Source of the DNA: Mesorhizobium temperatum
GTDB taxonomy: Bacteria; Pseudomonadota; Alphaproteobacteria; Rhizobiales; Rhizobiaceae
DNA length: 64,000 nt
Direction: 5' to 3'
Assembly (NCBI RefSeq): GCF_002284575.1
Contig: NZ_NPKJ01000076.1
Span: 75,432 to 139,431, forward strand
The number at the start of each line of letters is the position of its first letter. Within the stretch, counting starts at the first letter, position 1. Under the pieces are notes generated by a model. It made no database searches. It was given only the letters and a program-made list of their open reading frames with translations, and was not told where the DNA came from. Positions 52,893 through 62,265 of the stretch are shown here, piece after piece. Made by a program: the position numbers and the translations under genes.

Positions 52893-54356
52893 CTACCGAC
52901 CCTGTCGGTCGAGCCGCTCCAGGAACCACTGCGTCAGCCGCACCCAGACCTCGTCTTTTTCGCCAGAGTCCTCCCAACCATGGTCGAGATTGGGATTGTC
53001 GTTGACCTCGATGACGAAGACACCGTCCCTGGTCTCCTTGAGGTCGACGCCGTAGAGGCCGTCGCCGATGCAGCGCGCTGCCTTGACCGCGGTGTCGACG
53101 ACATGGGTCGGCGCTTCCTTCAGAGTGAAGGTCTTGATGCCGCCCTGGTCGGGCTTGCCGTTGGCCTTGTGGTTGACGATCTGCCAGTGCTTCTTGGCCA
53201 TCAGATAGTGCACGGCAAACAGAGGCTGACCGCCGAGCACGCCGACGCGCCAGTCATATTCGGTCGGAATGAATTTCTGCGCGATCAAGAGATCGGAATC
53301 CTCCAGCCATTCGGTGGCAAGCGTCTTCAGCTCCTCGAACGTGGCGCATTTCTTGACGCCGCGCGAAAACGACGAGTCCGGGATCTTCAGCACCAGCGGA
53401 AAGCCCAGCGCCTGCGCCGCAACTTCGAGATCCGAGGTGCCGGCGATCATCACCGTCGGCGGCACCGGCACCTTGTTGTAGGTCATCAGCTCGTTGAGAT
53501 AGACCTTGTTGGTGCAGCGGATCATCGACAGCGGATCATCGATGACAGGCATGCCTTCCTGCTGGGCGCGGCGCGCGAAGCGGTAAGTGTGGTTGGAGAT
53601 CGAAGTGGTCTCGCGGATGAACAGCGCGTCGTAATTGGCGAGCTTGGCCAGATCCTTCTTGGTGATCGGCTCGATTTCGACGCCCATCTTTTCGGCGATC
53701 TTGGCCCAGTAGCGCAGCGACGAAATCTCCGACGGCGGCAACTCCTCATGCGGATCGACCAATGTGGCGAAGGTGTAGCGCGCCGGCGTGCGGCCCTTGG
53801 TGTCGCGCCACTCGCGGTTGGTGTAGGTCTCGAGGCACTGAAGGAAGCGCTTTTCTTCCTCCTCGGTCATCCTGGCCAGCGGATGGAAGCCGATCTTGCG
53901 GATTGACGCCCATTCGGCGCCGTCCGTGATGCGGACTTCCAGCGCCGGCGCTCGAAACCAGTCGAACAAAAGCTTGGCGAAGCGATCCCATATCCTCGAC
54001 GGGCCGATGCCGAAGAAGATGCAGACTTTTTGCGGAAAGGCGCCGCCCAGATCCTTGCGGCATTTGTTGAGCGCGAGTTCCAGCTCCGGCAGCGCATGAT
54101 CGTAGAGCTTGCGCTCGGACAGGTCGATCATCGTCTCGACCGTCGGGATGACCTTGTGGCCGCGCGAACCGGCGAGCAGCGAGGCATAGTAGCCGCGGCT
54201 TTGGTAGCCGTAATTGTTGGACAGGTTGATGACCTTCGGCCGCTGGCCGCGAAACAGCGCCGGATGGGCAAGGTAATCGCGATTAGTGATGATCTTGTGC
54301 GGTGTCGCCACCTGATCGAGATCGTTCTGCCGGCCGGTAAGGATGACCCAGGTCAT
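52893..54356 (-). CDS. RLAN/RimK-type ATP-grasp ligase
   Basis: A 487-aa protein with an N-terminal ~190-residue RLAN-like domain (MTWVILTGRQNDLDQ..., VINLSNNYGYQSRGYYASLLAGSRGHKV) and a RimK-type ATP-grasp domain from ~200. Ligase residues include FPLVLKIPDSSFSRGVKK and the Mg-binding VFVIEVNDNPNLDHGWED. RimK relatives attach amino acids to protein or peptide carboxyl groups. It overlaps the GNAT-C39 gene (ATGA), a pairing predicted by Aravind's group to modify peptides. The substrate is unknown. Confidence 0.85.
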   Translation of the reverse strand: MTWVILTGRQNDLDQVATPHKIITNRDYLAHPALFRGQRPKVINLSNNYGYQSRGYYASLLAGSRGHKVIPTVETMIDLSERKLYDHALPELELALNKCRKDLGGAFPQKVCIFFGIGPSRIWDRFAKLLFDWFRAPALEVRITDGAEWASIRKIGFHPLARMTEEEEKRFLQCLETYTNREWRDTKGRTPARYTFATLVDPHEELPPSEISSLRYWAKIAEKMGVEIEPITKKDLAKLANYDALFIRETTSISNHTYRFARRAQQEGMPVIDDPLSMIRCTNKVYLNELMTYNKVPVPPTVMIAGTSDLEVAAQALGFPLVLKIPDSSFSRGVKKCATFEELKTLATEWLEDSDLLIAQKFIPTEYDWRVGVLGGQPLFAVHYLMAKKHWQIVNHKANGKPDQGGIKTFTLKEAPTHVVDTAVKAARCIGDGLYGVDLKETRDGVFVIEVNDNPNLDHGWEDSGEKDEVWVRLTQWFLERLDRQGR

Positions 54357-55459
54357 TGTCTGTCGCGCTTTCCGAGGGTGATGGCGGCACGCAATCCGTC
54401 GCGGCCGAACTGCGCCATGTTCATGAAGATGCCGTAAGGCACCGGAATGTTGGCGGCATCAAGAATGGTCTCCTGTCTCTCGTCCTCGACCCAGGGATCG
54501 TGGATCAGGATATGGTCGCCGTCGTCGCCGATGGCGAGCACCCAGTGCGGAACCTTCTTGCCGAACATCAGGAAGCCGCTGATCAGGACCAACACCAGTT
54601 TTCCCTCGGCGATCGCGGTGCGGATGTCGTCGATGGCGAATGGACGGTAATTCACCGGGATGCCGTAAAGTTCCGCGCGCCGGCGAAAGTCGACCTGTGC
54701 CAGTTCCATCACCCGGCGCTTCTCTTGGCTGCGCACCGACTGCAGGAACAACGCGCCATGGAAGGAGACATATATCTCGGCAGAGAGTCCGCTTTCGTGG
54801 CCGGCAACGGCGAGGCCGAACGGCTCGCAGCCGCCAGGCCCCGACATCATGAAGACGGTGGTCGCCTCGCGCCACAAACGGATTTCCATGACCGGGTCGG
54901 GCATGAAGCCGGGATCGAAATTGGCCATTGCCATCATCAGGCAGCACGGGCCGCAGGTGAATTCGCAGGTCTGCTGGTAGAACGGCACCCTGGTGGCGAC
55001 CGGAATGTCGCCGCGCAAGGTCTTTTCGTAGCGCAGCGCCGTGGCGCCGTCCTCGTAATAGCCCGGTTCGCGGCCGATCTTGCGGTAGCCGCTCTGCTCG
55101 TAGATGCGAATGGCTCGGCTGTTGTCCTCGCGCACCTCGAGGCGCAGCATCATGCGGTTGTGTTCGAAGGCGGTCTCCTCCGCCGATGCCAGCAGCATGC
55201 GGCCAATGCCGAGCCCGCCAAAAAAGGGACCGATGGCGATGGAATAGAGCCGCGCGACGCCGCTGCCTTTGCGAAACAGCACGACCGCATAGCCGGCGAC
55301 GCGGCCGTCGCTTTCGGCAACCAGCAGCTCGGCACTTTCGCGTTCGATCAACTGGCGAAAGGAGCGGCGGGAAATGCGATCGCTCGAGAAAACAGCCTTC
55401 TCGATGACGGCGAGGTCATCGACGTCGGACGCGCGGGCCGTGCGAATCTCGGCAGGCAT
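54353..55459 (-). CDS. GNAT acetyltransferase fused to a C39-like peptidase
   Basis: A 368-aa fusion. Residues 1-150 are a GNAT domain (acetyl-CoA loop IGPFFGGLGIGRMLLASAEE). Residues ~155-340 are a papain-like C39 peptidase: Gln162 or 163 and Cys169 in YQQTCEFTCGPCCLMMA, His305 in PHWVLAIGDDGDH, and Asp321 in LIHDPW. No export signal is present, so it acts in the cytoplasm. It is the first gene of a two-gene operon with the ATP-grasp ligase, suggesting acyl transfer, cleavage and ligation of a peptide. Confidence 0.85.
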   Translation of the reverse strand: MPAEIRTARASDVDDLAVIEKAVFSSDRISRRSFRQLIERESAELLVAESDGRVAGYAVVLFRKGSGVARLYSIAIGPFFGGLGIGRMLLASAEETAFEHNRMMLRLEVREDNSRAIRIYEQSGYRKIGREPGYYEDGATALRYEKTLRGDIPVATRVPFYQQTCEFTCGPCCLMMAMANFDPGFMPDPVMEIRLWREATTVFMMSGPGGCEPFGLAVAGHESGLSAEIYVSFHGALFLQSVRSQEKRRVMELAQVDFRRRAELYGIPVNYRPFAIDDIRTAIAEGKLVLVLISGFLMFGKKVPHWVLAIGDDGDHILIHDPWVEDERQETILDAANIPVPYGIFMNMAQFGRDGLRAAITLGKRDRQ

Positions 55460-55593
55460 GCGGGCTCAGAAAACCTCGATTGCGTTGTGGAAAAGGCCCT
55501 GGTCAGAGGTGTCGACAACACAGCCGAAGCGCCAGCATCCGTCAAGCGCTATCGCACCTTGATTCGGGCTCAATTGTGACAGTTTCGCCGGGT

Positions 55594-55695
55594 GCATGGC
55601 CCCGAAAATCGAAATCGATTTTCGGAAAGGATCATGCGCAAAAATTAAAGTGCTACAGCGTCCTTTGCGCATCCAAAGGACGCGCGGCGCTGTAG
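55594..55695. repeat. Palindromic intergenic repeat, copy D (inverted relative to copy C)
   Basis: Read on the minus strand it follows copy C: CTACAGCGCCGCGCGTC, a stem closing with GCTGTAG, then GCGCATGATCCTTTCCG and AAAATCGATTTCGATTTTCGG. The copies at 7822 and here are ~48 kb apart and differ at scattered sites, so the family is dispersed rather than recent. Confidence 0.85.
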
Positions 55696-55722
55696 ACGCA
55701 ACCTTTGAAAAACAGGCGCAGC

Positions 55723-56514
55723 TCAGCTGGCCAGCCCGGCAAGAAGCTGGCTGTAGGCGCTCTTCGCCACCGCAGTCAGCTGCGCGCGCGGCAGCGATCC
55801 GACGACGGCGCAGCTATAGCCCTTATCCAGCCAGTAGACGGCCTCGGGGCCGTTCTCTTCCGACCCATAGGTGCCCTTGGCCTTCTCGGCCGATTCGGCA
55901 GTGACGAACAGCGAGATGCGCTCGCCTTTGTCGTCCTCATAAAGCAGCATCGCGGCCTTGCTCTCGCCAGCGGGCAGCAGCCGGCCGCCGACGAGCTGGA
56001 ATCCTTGCGCCGCCAGATCCGGTGCGACCAGCTTCAGGCCGACCCGATTGGACAGCCAGGTCTGCAGATGATCCTTGTCGCTGGCGGGCACTTCCACCGC
56101 ATGTCGCTGCTCGGCGGCATAGATGACATGGGCTGCGATCGCCTGCTCGACGAGTTGGTCCTCGGCGGGGTCTTCCAGACCGAGATGGTCGATGCCGGCG
56201 AAATAACCGCCAACACCGCCAATGGCCAGCATCGCCGCTGCGGCAGCCGGGAGCCACCAGCGCGAGCCCAATGGCACCGTCTTGACCGGCGCCTCGCCGA
56301 ACACGATCTTTTGCAGCCGCGCCGGCACCGGCTCGTCGAGCACGCCGGCGAAGGCGGCACGCAGCGCTGCGCGGTCGGCGACATAGCGGGCGCTCCTCGC
56401 CTTCATTTCAGGATTGGCGTCGAGCCAGGCGTCGTAAGCCACGCGCTCGTCAACCGGCAACTCGCCGTCGAGGGCCATATGGATGTCGCGTTCTGAAAAA
56501 TCGCGCCGGGTCAT
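55723..56514 (-). CDS. Anti-sigma factor (membrane)
   Basis: A 263-aa protein. The N-terminal cytoplasmic part (MTRRDFSERDIHMALDGELPVDE) is a typical anti-sigma helical domain. One membrane helix (~86-107, WWLPAAAAAMLAIGGVGGYFAG) separates it from a periplasmic domain. No zinc HxxxCxxC motif is seen. It overlaps the ECF sigma gene by ATGA and probably holds that sigma factor inactive. Confidence 0.87.
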   Translation of the reverse strand: MTRRDFSERDIHMALDGELPVDERVAYDAWLDANPEMKARSARYVADRAALRAAFAGVLDEPVPARLQKIVFGEAPVKTVPLGSRWWLPAAAAAMLAIGGVGGYFAGIDHLGLEDPAEDQLVEQAIAAHVIYAAEQRHAVEVPASDKDHLQTWLSNRVGLKLVAPDLAAQGFQLVGGRLLPAGESKAAMLLYEDDKGERISLFVTAESAEKAKGTYGSEENGPEAVYWLDKGYSCAVVGSLPRAQLTAVAKSAYSQLLAGLAS

Positions 56515-57029
56515 TTCTCGACGATCCTTATCGCCCGGCGACGCGCGGCGTCATCCAGCAGCCCGCGCAACTCATCACGCCCTCGCGCGATGCGCGACAT
56601 CAGCGTGCCGGCCGGCACGCCGAGGATGGTGGCGGCTTCGGCATAGGAAAAGCCTTCGATGGCGACCATGACCAATGCTGCGCGCCGATCGGGGCTCATC
56701 GCCTGCAACGCGTCGATAATTTCGCGCGAGGCGATGCTCTCCACCTGCTCGGCTGGTGCTGCCTGCGCCTCGCTCGCTTCCAGCGGCAGCATCGCGGCTT
56801 CGCCGCGCCGGTTCACCTTGCGCATCTGATCGATGAACAAATGATGCATGATCGTAAACAGCCACCTCCTGGGGCTTTCTCCAGTCTGCCAATTGTCGAG
56901 CCGCACAAGCGCCCGTTCGAGACAGTCCTGAACGAGATCGTCGGCGGAATCGCGGTCGCGCAGCAGCGAGCGCGCATAACGGCGCAGGCGTGGTATTTCG
57001 CCCAGGATTGCTGCCTTCTTTTCGTCCAT
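56511..57029 (-). CDS. ECF-family RNA polymerase sigma factor
   Basis: A 172-aa sigma factor with region 2 (RRYARSLLRDRDSADDLVQDCLERAL, RRWLFTIMHHLFIDQMRK) and region 4 (AIEGFSYAEAATILGVPAGTLMSRIARGRDELR). It pairs with the overlapping anti-sigma gene. A candidate promoter with GGAATA/CGTTA elements lies upstream, suggesting self-activation. The signal is unknown. Confidence 0.93.
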   Translation of the reverse strand: MDEKKAAILGEIPRLRRYARSLLRDRDSADDLVQDCLERALVRLDNWQTGESPRRWLFTIMHHLFIDQMRKVNRRGEAAMLPLEASEAQAAPAEQVESIASREIIDALQAMSPDRRAALVMVAIEGFSYAEAATILGVPAGTLMSRIARGRDELRGLLDDAARRRAIRIVEK

Positions 57030-57140
57030 GACCGCTGGTTCTGAGGTCGCCTCTGTTCATCCGATTGAACGCGCCTTCACGGCGCGGCGCAAGCGGCCAA
57101 CGCGAAGCGGTCCGCCGCCCCGGCCACCCAAGCAACAGAA

Positions 57141-57168
57141 TAACGCTGCCGGCGGGCGATTTATTCCC
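57141..57168 (-). promoter_or_regulatory. Candidate autoregulated ECF promoter
   Basis: On the minus strand GGGAATAAA (57168-57160), a ~14-nt gap and CGTTA (57145-57141) match the GGAAT...CGTT form of rhizobial ECF promoters. It would start transcription ~110 nt before the sigma-factor ATG. Confidence 0.45.
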
Positions 57169-57185
57169 GGTTAGATTGAAAACCG

Positions 57186-59939
57186 TTAGCTATTGCTCGT
57201 CCGAAGCTTTTCCCTCGCTGCTCTTGTCAGCAGCCGCTGATAAAACAGGCCGATGCCGATCAGCACCGCGCCGAGGCCGATGAAGGACAGCGCCCTCAGC
57301 ACGCCTTCCAGTTCCGACATGTCGAAGAGAAAGACCTTCAACACGGCGACCGAGATCAGCGCGGCCGACGCGATGCGCAGCACCTGCGACTTCAGCCAGA
57401 CGCCGGCGGTGAGCAGCGCCACACCGATGATCAGCCACAGCGCGGAATAGGTATAGGTCTCGAGCTGGCCGAGGCCGCTCCACAGGCCGATGAACTCGCC
57501 CTTGAACAGCCGCCGGACCGACAGCGTCGCGTAAGCGAAGGCGAGCAGCGCCGCCACCAGCGCCAGCATCGCGGCGTACCATTTCGGCCTGACGTCACGT
57601 GTATAGAGCCCGAGCCCGCCGGCAGCGGCGGCCGGCAAGAGATAGGCGAGGAACAGCAGGTTGAACACCAGGATTCGCCCGGTCGATTCGTCAGTAAACA
57701 GCGGGTTCAGCGCCACAAAATGCTGGATGACGATGAAGGCGACCGAGACAACGCCCGCAGCAAGCGAACCATAGCGCAGCACCGAGCTTGGCGAGCGCAT
57801 GTCGATGGCGACCAGGATGGCGCCGGCGCCGATGGCGATCAGCGTATAGATCGCCTGCTCGGCGAGCGTGATAGCACCCGTGTCGATGACGCCGCCATGC
57901 ATGGCGTGGCGCACCAATATGGCAACCGTGAGCAGCGCAAACAGTGCTGCGCCCGCTTCCATGGCTAGGCGTGGCCGGCCATTTGTGGTGCGGGCAAGCT
58001 GCCAGGCGGCAAAGCCGAAGGCAAGCGCCGGCACGCCGTAGCCCGGCAGCAGCCAGTTGAATACCGGCGTCGTCGACAGGAATTCGGCGCCGACGATTGT
58101 CGGATCGAAGGCGACGCGGCCGAGTACGGCGATGACCGCGCCGACCGAAATCCAGCCGAGCATCGGATAGGCGCGCCAGCGGGTGGCCAGCGCCGGCACG
58201 ATGGCCGCGGCACCCAGGAGGATGGTGGTCCAGCCGGACCCGAAGGCCATGTAGATCATCAGCAAGGCGGCGACTGCTGCCCCACCAAACGCGAAGGAGA
58301 CGGCAGCACCGCCCTGTAGCGGCGGCTCTTCACCGCGCGCGATCCACTCGCCGCCGGCGGCGAAGACCACGACCAGAAGGGCTGCAACCGCCGCGTAGAC
58401 AAGATCGCGGTCGAGATTGCCGAAGGTGAACCAGAGCGCCAACAGAATGACCAGCGGCGCGACAGCGCCCCATGCCGCCCATGAGGCGGCGCGGATTTGT
58501 GCCGACGCGGCAAATTTGCGCGCAGCCCAGAATCCGGCGCCGATGAACATAAGTCCAAGAAAGATACCGATCCTGAGCATCAGCGTATCGGCAACTGCCG
58601 CGGGCAGACCTTCGACGTCGAGAACGCCACCTGAAAAATCTGAAGCGACGGAGGTTGGCGGAATGATGCCGAGATAGACCAACACAGTGGCCAGCCCTGC
58701 GGCGTGCAGAAGCGCCAGCGCCAGCGGCCGGTAGAACGCTACCGCGACCAGGGCTGCGATAAGGGCTGCTCCCGGCAGAGCATCGCCAGCAGCGTATGCC
58801 GGGTCGACGGACAGCGCCATCGCCGAAAGGCCGACGAAGAAGCCAGGTGCGATCGAGGGCCAGTCGAAGCCCCTGGCGGGCTCTGCTTCGCCACCGCGAC
58901 GGCCGAGCCAGACGAAGGCAAGCACGGCCAGGGTCACCGCATTGATGAAGAGGATGACAGGCAGGTTCGTGCCCGGCGCATCAGTCATGTAAAGAATGGT
59001 CCAGAGGCCGGTGCCGACGAACGCTGCCGCCATCAGCAATTTCCAGTCGCGCAGCCGGGCGATGACGCCGGTGGCGGCGAGCACAATCGCCAAATAGCCG
59101 AACAGCGCCCAAGGATTCGGCGCCTGCGAGGCGACCAGCATCGGCGTCACCACCGCGCCGAGCAGGCCGATGCCGGCCAGCGCCTGGCCGTGGACGAGGG
59201 CGGCCGCGATGGTCGCCACACCGATGGCGCCGAGCAGCGTGAAGGCGAGCGCCGGCCCGATGAAGCCGTAAACGCCATGCGCGGCATAAACCGTGCCGAA
59301 CAGGATGAAAGCACCGGCCGCCGTCAGGATCGCCGGAATATAGGCGCCGGCGACGCCCTGCACCGGCACCCTGAAGCCGGTGCGGCGGATGAACTCGCCA
59401 ACGGCGACCAGCACCAGCCCGAGCATTGCTGCCATGCTCAGCCGCACGCCGGGACCGAAAATGCCGGCCTCGATGGTGTAGCGGATCAGGAACAGGCCGC
59501 CCAGCGCCAGCGCGATGCCGCCGACCCAGACCGCCCATCGGGTGCCGAGCGCCGTTTCAATGTCAGGCTTTTGCGTCGCTTTCGCCGTCGCGGCGGCCGG
59601 TTGCGAAGGTGCAGATCCAGCCGGCGCCGCTTCACCCGCAGCCCACGGTCCGGATGCAACCTCTGCGGCTTCAGCCTCTGTGGACGGCTTTTCCTCAGCC
59701 TCGCCCGCCGATGGCGGGGCAATGTCGGTCACGGCCGCAACTGCCGCGTCTGCTGGCATGCTGTCGTTTGCGGCCGGTTCTACCGGCTTGGCCTGCGGCG
59801 GGCCGACATGGACGCCCGAAAGCACGAGGCTGCGCAGCGCACCAAGTTCGCGCTCGATCAGGCCGATGCGGCTCTGCTGGCGCGAGATAATGACGAACAG
59901 CACGATGATCGCGACGAGGCCGATCAGGCTTTCGAACAT
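57186..59939 (-). CDS. DUF2339 multi-spanning membrane protein
   Basis: A 917-aa protein with an N-terminal anchor helix, a coiled region (QQSRIGLIERELGALRSLV), a Pro/Ala-rich linker (~60-125), and more than 20 hydrophobic helices to the C-terminus. The signature RWAVWVGGIALALGGLFLIRYTIEAG and VPVQGVAGAYIPAILTAAGAFILFGT matches DUF2339. No enzyme motif is visible; an envelope or transport role is only guessed. Confidence 0.87.
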   Translation of the reverse strand: MFESLIGLVAIIVLFVIISRQQSRIGLIERELGALRSLVLSGVHVGPPQAKPVEPAANDSMPADAAVAAVTDIAPPSAGEAEEKPSTEAEAAEVASGPWAAGEAAPAGSAPSQPAAATAKATQKPDIETALGTRWAVWVGGIALALGGLFLIRYTIEAGIFGPGVRLSMAAMLGLVLVAVGEFIRRTGFRVPVQGVAGAYIPAILTAAGAFILFGTVYAAHGVYGFIGPALAFTLLGAIGVATIAAALVHGQALAGIGLLGAVVTPMLVASQAPNPWALFGYLAIVLAATGVIARLRDWKLLMAAAFVGTGLWTILYMTDAPGTNLPVILFINAVTLAVLAFVWLGRRGGEAEPARGFDWPSIAPGFFVGLSAMALSVDPAYAAGDALPGAALIAALVAVAFYRPLALALLHAAGLATVLVYLGIIPPTSVASDFSGGVLDVEGLPAAVADTLMLRIGIFLGLMFIGAGFWAARKFAASAQIRAASWAAWGAVAPLVILLALWFTFGNLDRDLVYAAVAALLVVVFAAGGEWIARGEEPPLQGGAAVSFAFGGAAVAALLMIYMAFGSGWTTILLGAAAIVPALATRWRAYPMLGWISVGAVIAVLGRVAFDPTIVGAEFLSTTPVFNWLLPGYGVPALAFGFAAWQLARTTNGRPRLAMEAGAALFALLTVAILVRHAMHGGVIDTGAITLAEQAIYTLIAIGAGAILVAIDMRSPSSVLRYGSLAAGVVSVAFIVIQHFVALNPLFTDESTGRILVFNLLFLAYLLPAAAAGGLGLYTRDVRPKWYAAMLALVAALLAFAYATLSVRRLFKGEFIGLWSGLGQLETYTYSALWLIIGVALLTAGVWLKSQVLRIASAALISVAVLKVFLFDMSELEGVLRALSFIGLGAVLIGIGLFYQRLLTRAAREKLRTSNS

Positions 59940-60002
59940 GGCGGTTCCCCCAAACCAAGCCAGTAGTTACTGACAAATAGGGCGGCCAGACGGCCAGCCG
60001 AG

Positions 60003-60521
60003 TCAGCGCGCCGCCAGATTGGCGGCCGCAAAGATCGAGCACGTTTCGGTGCCGAAAGCCAGAAGCTTGCCGTTGGCATCCTTCAGCGTCGCTTCCGAAA
60101 CCGCCAATGTGCGGCCCTTGTGCACCACCCTGCCCTCGCACACCACCTCGCCGGTCTTCGGCGTGATCGGCCGTGTCAGGTTCACCTTGAACTCCGCCGT
60201 CGTATAGGCCTCGCCCTTGTCGAGCAGCGTTTGCACCGCGCAGGCAAGAGCCGAATCCAGCAGCGTCGCGGCCCAGCCGCCATGCACCCCACCCAGCGGA
60301 TTGAGATAGCGCTCGTTCGGCAGGCCGCGGAACACCGCGCGTCCTTCCGACACTTCGGTCAGGTCGAAACTGAGCTGGAACGAAATCGGCGGCGCCGGGT
60401 ATTTGTTGTCGATGATGCGCTGGAGCAATTCCAGGCCGGTGTATTCGAGGATGTCGCCGTGCGGAATGGTGCCGAGGCCGAGCGGCGAGACCCGGCCGGG
60501 ATAGAGCTCCACTTCGCTCAT
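60003..60521 (-). CDS. PaaI-type hotdog thioesterase
   Basis: A 172-aa single hotdog-fold protein. The PaaI-like motif GGVHGGWAATLLDSALACAV and the strand TTAEFKVNLTRPI are clear. It would hydrolyse acyl-CoA thioesters of unknown kind. Its start overlaps the recO stop (ATGA), so the two are translated together. Confidence 0.9.
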   Translation of the reverse strand: MSEVELYPGRVSPLGLGTIPHGDILEYTGLELLQRIIDNKYPAPPISFQLSFDLTEVSEGRAVFRGLPNERYLNPLGGVHGGWAATLLDSALACAVQTLLDKGEAYTTAEFKVNLTRPITPKTGEVVCEGRVVHKGRTLAVSEATLKDANGKLLAFGTETCSIFAAANLAAR

Positions 60522-61294
60522 CTGGTGATTTCTCCGGCTGCGGGTTCTTCGATCAGGGTCTTGCCGGGCGCATGGTGCTTGCGCAAGGCGGCGAGGAAGC
60601 CGGCGCGGGCGCCGGGCGCCTCAATGCCGCGCGGCTCGTAGACGTGGCGGGAAAAAAAGAAGCCGGTCAGCCGGAAGGCGTCCTCGATCGCCGCCGGATC
60701 GGCGCGCAGGCTGGAGCCGCGCTGCAGGAAAGCGGGGAGCACCAGCATCTTGTCGCGCCATGGCGCGCCGGCCTGGCGCGACACGGCGCGCCCGGACTTC
60801 GGCGAGACATAGGCAAGGTCTTGCCTGGCGCCGGTCGCGGCACACTGGCTGAGATCGAGGCCGAAGCCGAGTTCGTCGAGAATCAGCAATTCGAAGCGCG
60901 CTACCAGCTCGCCGGCGGCGTCCGCATCGTCGAGATGGGCGATCATCACGGCCAGCGTCTCGTAGAGGCCGTCATGGGCGTCGCGCTCGGGCAGCAGGCG
61001 CAGATGCGCGGCCATGGTCTGCAGCCCATAGATGGCGACGGCGCTGTCCATGAGCCGGGCGGCGTTCATCTCGATCGCCTCGGCCTGGAAGGTGCCAAGG
61101 TGTTCGTCGAGCCGCGCCCGCCACAACAGGTCGACGCGATTGCCGGGCTGCAGAACCGGCTGCTGCTTGCGCGAGCGGCCGCCGCGCACAAGGCCGAGGT
61201 GACGGCCATGTGCACGCGTCATGACCTCAAGAATGGCGCTGGTTTCGCCATGCTTGCGGGTGCCGAGAATGATTCCCTCATCGCGCCATTCCAT
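60518..61294 (-). CDS. recO: DNA repair protein RecO
   Basis: A 258-aa RecO, which anneals DNA and loads RecA with RecR. The N-terminal OB-fold segment (EWRDEGIILGTRKHGETSAILEVMTRAHGRHLGLVRGGRSRK) and LDELGFGLDLSQCAATG in the C-terminal helical domain are typical. Position after era and rnc is the usual alphaproteobacterial order, here with one gene inserted. Confidence 0.95.
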   Translation of the reverse strand: MEWRDEGIILGTRKHGETSAILEVMTRAHGRHLGLVRGGRSRKQQPVLQPGNRVDLLWRARLDEHLGTFQAEAIEMNAARLMDSAVAIYGLQTMAAHLRLLPERDAHDGLYETLAVMIAHLDDADAAGELVARFELLILDELGFGLDLSQCAATGARQDLAYVSPKSGRAVSRQAGAPWRDKMLVLPAFLQRGSSLRADPAAIEDAFRLTGFFFSRHVYEPRGIEAPGARAGFLAALRKHHAPGKTLIEEPAAGEITR

Positions 61295-61326
61295 GAACGG
61301 AGCTTGTCACCGCTTCGGTGGCGAAA

Positions 61327-62265
61327 TCAAGATTGGGTTTTTCGGGCCCTGTGTGGGGTCCCTCCGCAGCGGTCCGCGCGCTGGTGGTCGGCAATCACTT
61401 CATCGATCACGCGTCGCGACTTTTCAACTTCGACTGGATTGATGTCTATATGGCCGGCGACCGTGATCAGCGCTTTCCATAGCGTCCAGCCACGGCCCCG
61501 TGCCCAGGTTGCCTCATCGGCCTGAAGACCCGCGCGAAACACCTCTCGGCTTTTTCCTTCGAAGAGCGTCCACGCGATCGCCAAATCGCACGAGGGATCG
61601 CCCACGCCCGAAGTCCCGAAGTCGATCACGGCGCTCAAAGCGCCTTGCCTGACCAACAGGTTTCCCCAACTGACGTCACCGTGGAACCAGACTGGCGCGC
61701 CATGAAATGTCGCGGCAAGCGCTGCTTCCCACACAGCGCTCGCGGCGCCTGTGTCGATCTTGCCGTCGAGGGCCGCAATTGCCTGCCGGGTCTCGCCGTC
61801 ATAGACGCTCAGTGGTCCGCCGCGAAAAAAATTTTGCTGCCCTGGCGCCGGTCCACCGGCGGGATCGATCTGTTGCAGGGCGACCAGGAATTGGGCCAGG
61901 CCGGCCGCGAATTGCGGCAGGCTGGCAATACGCTCCAGCGTCGCCGTCTCGCCTTCGATCCAGCGGTAGACGGACCAATGCCAGGGATAGTCGTTGGCCG
62001 GGGCTCCCATCGCCAGCGGGACCGGGACAGGCAGCGGCAGCAGAGGCGCAAGCCTTGGCAGCCAGCGATGTTCCTTTTCCACTTGCAAGGCATAGGCCGC
62101 CGCACTCGGCAGCCTCACCAGCATATGGTCTCCGAGATGAAAGGTCCTGTTGTCCCATCCGCCTGATGCAACCGGCCGGACAGCAAGATCCTTCCATCGG
62201 GGAAATTGCGTGGCGACCAACCGGCTCACGAGGGCTGTGTCGATAGTAACTTCGTGTTTGAGCAT
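61327..62265 (-). CDS. Aminoglycoside phosphotransferase-family kinase-like protein
   Basis: A 312-aa kinase-fold protein. HGDVSWGNLLVRQGALSAVIDFGTSGVGDP supplies the catalytic HGDxxxxN and the DFG metal site. The ATP-lobe and WHWSVYRWIEGETA fit the APH family, which phosphorylates small molecules or antibiotics. Its ATG at 62265 lies inside palindromic repeat F, which separates it from era. It interrupts the conserved era-recO linkage, so it is probably an insertion. Antibiotic activity cannot be inferred. Confidence 0.85.
   Translation of the reverse strand: MLKHEVTIDTALVSRLVATQFPRWKDLAVRPVASGGWDNRTFHLGDHMLVRLPSAAAYALQVEKEHRWLPRLAPLLPLPVPVPLAMGAPANDYPWHWSVYRWIEGETATLERIASLPQFAAGLAQFLVALQQIDPAGGPAPGQQNFFRGGPLSVYDGETRQAIAALDGKIDTGAASAVWEAALAATFHGAPVWFHGDVSWGNLLVRQGALSAVIDFGTSGVGDPSCDLAIAWTLFEGKSREVFRAGLQADEATWARGRGWTLWKALITVAGHIDINPVEVEKSRRVIDEVIADHQRADRCGGTPHRARKTQS

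Noticed and set aside
58704..59966. 420-codon plus-strand frame opposite the DUF2339 gene
   Set aside because: Low-complexity, Arg/Gly/Asp-rich translation typical of antisense frames in high-GC DNA; the minus-strand membrane protein explains the region.
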